Assembly (NCBI GenBank): GCA_022785125.1 | Contig: JALFRA010000043.1 | Location: 104,600-168,599, forward strand | Origin: Clostridiales bacterium | GTDB lineage: Bacteria; Bacillota; Clostridia; Oscillospirales; Oscillospiraceae | Direction: 5' to 3' | DNA length: 64,000 nt | Shown here: piece after piece, positions 59,728 through 64,000 of the stretch | Numbering within the stretch: the first letter of the stretch is position 1 | Layout of the letters: every line of letters starts with the position of its first letter | Position numbers and translations under genes: made by a program | Notes under the pieces: model-generated | Told to the model about the DNA's origin: nothing | Seen by the model: only the letters and a program-made list of their open reading frames with translations | The model's database searches: none

Positions 59728-60810
59728 ATGGGGAAAGACAGGTATCTGGAGCGAGTGGTCCGCTTGCTGTGGATCGGACTGGTTTTGGTGGGGGCTTGGG
59801 CAGGTGCACGGTGGGTGTTGCCCTGGTTAGCGCCCTTTTTGGCGGCTGCGGTGCTGGCATGGCTGCTGGAACCGGTTGTAGGTTGGCTTATCCGCTCCCT
59901 GAGGCTGCCCCGCCGGTGGGCGGCAGCCTCGTGTTTGCTGGGGGCGGCAGGTCTGGCAGGCGGTCTGGCGGCACTGCTGGCCTGGAGGCTGTGGTATGAA
60001 CTAATAGCGCTGCTGGGGCGGCTTCCTGGGCTGTTGACAGAGCTGAATGTTTGGGCGGAACGGGCAGAGATGTGGCTATACCGCCTCTTTGTGGCGCTGC
60101 CTGCGGAACTGCGTGAGCCAGCCAGACAGGTGGCAGAAGAGACGGTTCGGGGTATTCTGGCGTTTCCGTCCTGGGCAGGGGAGAATCTGGCGGGAGGCGT
60201 GGGAGGACTTCTGACCGCACTGCCGGCGGCGGGGTTGTTTCTGTTTACAACCTTCCTGGCCTCCTATTTCATAATGGCTGGTCGTCCTGGGCTGCAAGCT
60301 GCTGCCCAACAGCTGCCGCCGGCGTGGCAGGAGCGGATAAAACGCTGGCAGCGGGCAGCATCCGGGGCGGCAGGCAGTTGGCTGCGGGCCCAGGGAATTC
60401 TGATTCTCTTTACCTTTGTAGAACTCTCTGTAGGCCTTTTGGTGCTGCGGGTGGAGGCGGCACTGCTGTTAGCTGGGGTGATTGCCTTGGTAGATGCACT
60501 GCCCATTTTCGGAAGTGGTGCGGTACTGCTGCCCTGGAGTCTGGTTTCTCTGCTGGCAGGGAGGATGCCATTGGGATTGGGCCTGATGGTGCTTTATGGG
60601 GTGGTTACGCTGGTTCGGGGGGGCTTGGAACCTCGTTTGCTAGGAAAGCGCGTCGGGCTGCCGCCTCTGGTATCTCTGGTCAGTATGTATGTGGGATTTC
60701 AGATCTTTGGCGTGGCAGGCATGATCCTGATGCCGGTACTGACCATGATCGGCTGGCAGATCTGGTTGGACCGGGATGAAGTGGCGGGAAAGAAAGAGGG
60801 ACGGCATTGA
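59728..60810 (+). CDS. AI-2E/YtvI-family membrane permease
   Basis: A 360-residue integral membrane protein with about eight helices. The family C-terminal block (ALLLAGVIALVDALPIFGSG and MYVGFQIFGVAGMILMPVLT) is clear. In spore formers YtvI relatives are sporulation-associated; others move small molecules or Na+. AGAAAGGGGG lies before the ATG. Divergent from the ACT operon across 174 bases and convergent with paaI across 32 bases. Confidence 0.85.
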   Translation: MGKDRYLERVVRLLWIGLVLVGAWAGARWVLPWLAPFLAAAVLAWLLEPVVGWLIRSLRLPRRWAAASCLLGAAGLAGGLAALLAWRLWYELIALLGRLPGLLTELNVWAERAEMWLYRLFVALPAELREPARQVAEETVRGILAFPSWAGENLAGGVGGLLTALPAAGLFLFTTFLASYFIMAGRPGLQAAAQQLPPAWQERIKRWQRAASGAAGSWLRAQGILILFTFVELSVGLLVLRVEAALLLAGVIALVDALPIFGSGAVLLPWSLVSLLAGRMPLGLGLMVLYGVVTLVRGGLEPRLLGKRVGLPPLVSLVSMYVGFQIFGVAGMILMPVLTMIGWQIWLDRDEVAGKKEGRH

Positions 60811-60842
60811 AGCCATCCCTCGAATGCCCTGTTATAAAGGGC

Positions 60843-61232
60843 TCAATGCCGGCCAATGCAAAAGAAGGTGAAGTTGCCGGTGGCCAACAGGTTTCCGCTT
60901 TCATCTGTGATTTCCACATCGGCCTGACAGGTGCTGCGGCCTCGATGACGGATTACTGCCCGGGCGGTCACGGTGCCGCTGCGGGCGGAACGGATGAAAT
61001 TCAAACCGCCGTGCAAGGTGACGTAGTTTCTTCCATCGGTGCGGCAGGCGGTTCCACAGGCGCTGTCAGCCATAGTGTAGTAAGCGCCGCCATGCAGCAG
61101 ACCATAAGGATTCAGACTATCAGGGCCCAGGGTGAGCACGGCCTCTCCATGGTTGGGAGCGGAAGAACTGGTTCGAATGCCGTTAAAAATGGCAAAAGCG
61201 TTGGGCAATAGGGCTTGGGTGGTGTTTTCCAT
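60843..61232 (-). CDS. PaaI-family hotdog thioesterase
   Basis: A 129-residue hotdog-fold protein hydrolysing acyl-CoA. Motifs NPYGLLHGGAYYTMADSACGTA (family HGG with the downstream acidic residue) and ARAVIRHRGRSTCQADVEI. The start is the ATG after AAGGAGACC. It begins 10 bases after xpt on the same strand, so the two share a transcript. The acyl substrate is unknown. Confidence 0.88.
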   Translation of the reverse strand: MENTTQALLPNAFAIFNGIRTSSSAPNHGEAVLTLGPDSLNPYGLLHGGAYYTMADSACGTACRTDGRNYVTLHGGLNFIRSARSGTVTARAVIRHRGRSTCQADVEITDESGNLLATGNFTFFCIGRH

Positions 61233-61242
61233 AGGGGTCTCC

Positions 61243-61812
61243 TTATGCCAAAATAATTTGACCATGTTCAATGGCCTGCACGGTAGTTAGTGCCTCTACC
61301 CGGATACCCATCCGGCGCAGGACCCGACCGCCCTCCCGCATGGATTTTTCAATGGCAACGCCTACACCAGCGACTTCTCCGCCGGCCTTGGACACCAACT
61401 CTAAAAGACTGAGCATCGTTTGACCGTTGGACAGAATATCATCAACCAACAGGATTTGATCCTCTTCGGTCAGGTATTTCTTGGACACCCGCAGCGTGTA
61501 GGACTTGTCCAGAGAAAAGGAATGGGTGTCTGCGGAATAGACATCGGGATCAATGTATCCGGTTTGAAATTTTTTGGCGTAAATCACCGGTACACCAAGT
61601 GCCCGGGCGGTAAAGCAGGCGAGCGCGATGCCGGAACTTTCCGCAGTCAGCACTTTTGAGATGCGCTGGCCCCGGTATCGCTTGGCAAGGGCGGCGCCCA
61701 TTCGTTCCATCAATTCCATATCCATGCAGTGGTTGAGGAACATATCAACGTGGATGATATCGCCTTCACCCACGATCGCTTCGCTGAGTATGCGTCGTTT
61801 TAGTTCTTCCAT
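61243..61812 (-). CDS. xpt: Xanthine phosphoribosyltransferase
   Basis: A 189-residue purine salvage enzyme turning xanthine and PRPP into XMP. The PRPP motif is QILLVDDILSNGQTMLSL; AESSGIALACFTARALGVP is the family N-domain motif. AGGAGGAG precedes the chosen ATG. B. subtilis xpt has a purine riboswitch; here only 45 bases separate the -10 box and the ATG, too short for one. Confidence 0.95.
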   Translation of the reverse strand: MEELKRRILSEAIVGEGDIIHVDMFLNHCMDMELMERMGAALAKRYRGQRISKVLTAESSGIALACFTARALGVPVIYAKKFQTGYIDPDVYSADTHSFSLDKSYTLRVSKKYLTEEDQILLVDDILSNGQTMLSLLELVSKAGGEVAGVGVAIEKSMREGGRVLRRMGIRVEALTTVQAIEHGQIILA

Positions 61813-61856
61813 GATCTCCTCCTGCATATATGTCAGGTTACTTATATATGAACTTA

Positions 61857-61885
61857 ATTATATCTTATTTCATGCCTGGCTGCAA
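61857..61885 (-). promoter_or_regulatory. xpt promoter
   Basis: On the minus strand TTGCAG, 17 bases, TATAAT. Confidence 0.65.
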
Positions 61886-61904
61886 TATTGACAAGTAAAC
61901 GAAA

Positions 61905-62165
61905 ATGAGGTATCTTATACATTACGGCACCAAGCGGATGGTGTCGTAGAATTCATTAAAATGTAGTGGTATTGAAGTGGTCATAACCGGGCTGGATGGG
62001 GCTGGCTTGAAATGGATGGGGCATTTGGTCGCTTTGTTTGCGAGAAGTGATTGGTTTTCGATTGTTTCCGGTGATTTTGCTCACTTATCCGCGCGTAGTT
62101 TTCTCCTGAATGAGTATGGAGTTCCTGTGGAAGTAACCGATTTGGAGATGTACCCAAGTGGTTGA
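61905..62165 (+). pseudogene. Degenerate ORF running into the tRNA-Ser fragment
   Basis: A frame starting MRYLIHYGTKRMVS is broken by TAG at 61947, then stays open (CSGIEVVITGLDGAGLKWMG, SDWFSIVSGDFAHLSARSFL) to a stop inside the tRNA-Ser-like sequence. The amino acid composition looks like a real former gene, but I do not recognise the family. The last codons (EMYPSG) are encoded by tRNA sequence, so the 3' end was probably replaced by a recombination at the tRNA. Confidence 0.45.
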
Positions 62166-62186
62166 AGGGTCCGCACTCGAAATCGT
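62144..62186 (+). repeat. 5' fragment of tRNA-Ser (possible att remnant)
   Basis: GGAGATGTACCCAAGTGGTT and the following bases through the anticodon loop match the intact tRNA-Ser at 62347, with one change in the first 30 bases and a decayed anticodon stem. The 3' half is missing. This direct repeat 203 bases from the live gene looks like a scar of element integration or excision. Confidence 0.7.
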
Positions 62187-62346
62187 CACTCATGAAGGCA
62201 CGGCGGAAAACCGCAAATCCTTGTGCCGCAAGGGATTGCAGGATTTAGAAAAAGTGCAAAAAACGCAAAACGCTAACAGAATGCTAACAGTTTTCCCGAA
62301 AAGTGAATAAACAGGTTGTAAATCGGGCGACCGATTTTCAATAAAT
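62187..62346. other. Spacer between tRNA-Ser fragment and tRNA-Ser; short direct repeats
   Basis: Non-coding sequence containing two GCTAACAG repeats (62272-62279 and 62283-62290) and nearby GCAAAA repeats, resembling arm-type binding sites of tyrosine recombinases. No gene is visible. Confidence 0.4.
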
Positions 62347-62438
62347 GGAGGTGTACCCAAGTGGTTGAAGGGTCCGGATTCGAAATCCGGTAGGTCGGCT
62401 TCGCCGGCGCAAGAGTTCGAATCTCTTCACCTCCGCCA
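62347..62438 (+). tRNA. tRNA-Ser, anticodon CGA
   Basis: Acceptor GGAGGTG/CACCTCC, anticodon stem CCGGA/TCCGG around TTCGAAA (CGA), long variable arm (GTCGGCTTCGCCGGC), T arm GAGTTCGAATCTC, encoded CCA. Class II tRNA length as expected for Ser. Confidence 0.95.
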
Positions 62439-62470
62439 AAAAGAAGGGCATTGAAATGCCCTTCTTTTTT
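62438..62470 (+). terminator. Terminator of tRNA-Ser
   Basis: A 14-bp stem AAAAAGAAGGGCAT/ATGCCCTTCTTTTTT with a four-base loop, starting at the last base of the tRNA. Confidence 0.85.
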
Positions 62471-62532
62471 TGATAATTTAGTTTTTTCTTTTGCAATCTC
62501 AATACCAACATGATATAATATATTTATCCCAA

Positions 62533-62605
62533 GCCGTATTAGCTTAGTTGGATAAAGCGCCTCCCTTGCGAAGAGGTAGACGGGGGTTCGAATCCCCATA
62601 CGATT
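62533..62605 (+). tRNA. Degenerate tRNA-like gene, possibly tRNA-Arg(GCG)
   Basis: D arm GCTTAGTTGGATAAAGC and T arm GGGGGTTCGAATCCCC are good, but the acceptor GCCGTAT/ATACGAT has a mismatch and a G-T pair, the anticodon stem does not close properly around TTGCGAA, and no CCA is encoded. If shifted by one base the anticodon would be TGC (Ala). Likely a tRNA relic or an element-borne tRNA mimic. Confidence 0.5.
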
Positions 62606-62635
62606 TTTGAAGCATCTGCTTATTTATATATTGCG

Positions 62636-63233
62636 CTATAACAGCGGCATGGAGTTTGGCTCCATGCCGCTATTCCACTTCTCTGGCCGAAACTCCTTCA
62701 TCCATTCCTTATGCTGCTGGGAGGGTACGGCAATGGCCTGCCCTTTGGAGGACGCCAGCCAGCAGGCCAGAGATTCCTTGGAGTACCGCAGTTCATTTCG
62801 GTACTTCACTCCCTGAATCTGCCCAAGGTTCCACCAGCGGTTGAGAGTATTCACACTGTACCCACATAGTTCCGATGCTTGTCGGGTTGTCAACAATATC
62901 GGGCCAGTCCTCCCAGCACTCCAGCAGGTAGGCGCAAAGCTCGGCCTCATCCAGCAAGGGAATGGTCGGACGGACTGGGCGGGAGCTGTCACTGGAGAAG
63001 ATCCCCTGTGGAATGACATCATCCAGCAGTCCCGCATCCCGCTGTTCCAGAAAGCAAATCACATCCTCCAAGCGGATGGAAAAACGCCGTGTCTGTTTGC
63101 CGGAGTCCTGACAGGGAATTACTCTATGTTCCAACAGCCAGCGGGCTTTCCGCTTGCTGATGTGGCAGATCCGGTAGAGTTGATCCATGGAGATTGTTTC
63201 AGGGTATTCTCTCTGGAGATATCGATAGTCCAT
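62636..63233 (-). pseudogene. Helix-turn-helix protein of an integrative element, frameshifted
   Basis: The N-terminal part (MDQLYRICHISKRKARWLLE, then LLDEAELCAYLLECWEDWPDI) is followed in a different frame by LLTTRQASELCGYSVNTLNRWW and SKESLACWLASSKGQ. The shift falls near 62896. Each half has an excisionase-like helix-turn-helix. Proteins of this type accompany integrases of Clostridial conjugative elements. A 12-bp stem (AGCGGCATGGAG/CTCCATGCCGCT) closes its end. Confidence 0.75.
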
Positions 63234-63242
63234 TCCGTCACC

Positions 63243-63465
63243 TCACCTAGATAGGCTCATGCCAAAGCCATCCTCTTCCTGCTCCTCTGCCGGTTTCTCC
63301 TCAGCAAAGGCTGCGGTGATGGCGTCCGCCGATTCCAACTTGGAGTTGAAATCCAGATGGGAGTAGATGTCAGCGGTGGTGGCAAAGGTAGAGTGCCCCA
63401 GCCACTCCTGTATTTGCTTCATGGGGATGCCCTGACTGAGCAGCAGACTGGCGCAGCTATGCCCT
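63243..63465 (-). pseudogene. 3' fragment of a tyrosine-type integrase
   Basis: Only the C-terminal part remains: GHSCASLLLSQGIPMKQI and EWLGHSTFATTADIYSHLDF, with the His-x-x-x-His-type pattern and catalytic Tyr, then an acidic tail. The conserved LRH before it is lost at about 63463, where unrelated sequence begins. It lies 9 bases upstream of the helix-turn-helix gene on the same strand. It is cut at the junction with the ParA side. Confidence 0.8.
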
Positions 63466-63763
63466 TACGGTATAATTACGACAAACCGGAAAAGCCCCGT
63501 AGAATCAAGGGTTTTGAGGTTTTCAGTCTGGTTTTTTCATCCTTTTCCAAACCGAAAAATCATACTGAAATAAGTCGAATTATAGGGGGTGTTTCATTAA
63601 CGACAAATGAATAGCAGAAAGGAACTCAAAGCCTTTTGATTTCAAGCACAGTAGAATATTGGATTTAGGCGAAGCCGTCACTTGTTTCGAGTGGCGGCTT
63701 TTGTCATTTCCAGGACTGCTGTGCAGGCACATGACAACACCAATCAGAAATGAGGTGAAGTCA
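63466..63763. other. Non-coding boundary region before the ParA gene
   Basis: No convincing gene. It contains a terminator-like hairpin GCCGTCACT/AGTGGCGGC at 63674-63698 followed by TTTT, and A/T-rich sequence unlike the host genes around it. Probably the leading edge of an element. Confidence 0.45.
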
Positions 63764-64000
63764 TTGAACACGCAAATCATCGCCATTGCCAACCAGAAAG
63801 GCGGCGTTGGCAAGACAACCACCTGCGCGAACCTGGGGATTGGGTTGGCACAGGCCGGGAAGAAAGTGCTGCTGATCGACGGGGACCCGCAAGGCAGCCT
63901 GACCATCAGCCTGGGCCACCCCCAGCCGGACAAGCTGCCCTTTACCCTGTCCGACGCGATGGGCCGTATCCTGATGGACGAGCCGCTGCGCCCCGGCGAG
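63764..64000 (+). CDS. ParA-family ATPase (3' end outside window)
   Basis: The first 79 residues of a ParA/Soj-type partition ATPase. Deviant Walker [21 protein letters not shown] and [16 protein letters not shown] are clear. The TTG start has GAGGTGA 5 bases before it; GTG at 63755 is the alternative. This type of ParA commonly opens the conserved module of Tn1549-like conjugative elements, but it could also be from a plasmid-like island; the rest lies beyond the window. Confidence 0.88.
   Translation, partial: MNTQIIAIANQKGGVGKTTTCANLGIGLAQAGKKVLLIDGDPQGSLTISLGHPQPDKLPFTLSDAMGRILMDEPLRPGE

Noticed and set aside
61813..61860. Purine riboswitch before xpt
   Set aside because: The -10 box lies only about 45 bases before the start, too close for an aptamer and expression platform.

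Overview
The window looks like a chromosomal segment of a GC-rich Clostridia species, most likely Oscillospiraceae of the Flavonifractor/Lawsonibacter/Intestinimonas type. This is inferred from gene content, since no rRNA gene is present. Clues are the murB-rapZ-yvcK-whiA-dnaE block, IreB, YerC, Hsp33, PadR/DUF1700/DUF4097, a stand-alone archaeal-type IMP cyclohydrolase, and the 2-hydroxyacyl-CoA dehydratase-type pair. Ribosome binding sites are AGGAGG-like and promoters are close to the sigma-A consensus. Most of the window is ordinary, tightly packed core genome. The last 2 kb is mobile-element debris.

Layout, 1-13.5 kb: a PAP2 phosphatase cut by the window edge, a GNAT, a CofE-like ligase, a LysR regulator divergent from a 47-residue ORF, an ECF sigma/membrane-protein pair, a hairpin-rich intergenic stretch ending at tRNA-Gly(CCC), a TetR regulator, purA, a yerC-methyltransferase-hslO run, five tRNAs (Val, Asp, Phe, Gly, Cys) behind a consensus promoter, a second GNAT and a cardiolipin synthase.

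13.6-21.7 kb: the purine operon, purE-C-F-M-N, a small membrane protein, purO-type IMP cyclohydrolase, AICAR formyltransferase and purD. It is preceded by a promoter, a 24-codon leader ORF and an intrinsic terminator (a candidate attenuator). PurF keeps its PRPP site but has lost its glutaminase residues. A decayed IS3-family element lies between purD and the convergent glgX.

22.8-34 kb: glycogen debranching enzyme, an aconitase-family hydratase whose 3' end is partly duplicated around a palindromic repeat, a secreted amidase, an Fe-S protein, ireB, an ECF sigma factor translationally coupled to a membrane-anchored serpin, and a second cardiolipin synthase. 34-43.8 kb: dnaE, whiA, yvcK, rapZ, murB, a GH25 lysozyme-like protein, brnQ and a small ferredoxin.

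43.9-61.9 kb: clpC with an overlapping lipoprotein gene, malQ, a PadR/DUF1700-DUF4097 envelope-stress-like pair, a large two-domain activase with its dehydratase-like partner, a GNAT broken by an in-frame TGA, a MATE exporter, the ACT-hom-lysC operon, a YtvI/AI-2E permease and xpt-paaI.

61.9-64 kb: a broken ORF running into a 5' fragment of tRNA-Ser, the intact tRNA-Ser(CGA), a degenerate tRNA-like sequence, a frameshifted helix-turn-helix gene, the 3' end of a tyrosine integrase, and the start of a ParA gene that probably begins a conjugative element continuing past the window. I see no rRNA, CRISPR array or purine riboswitch.
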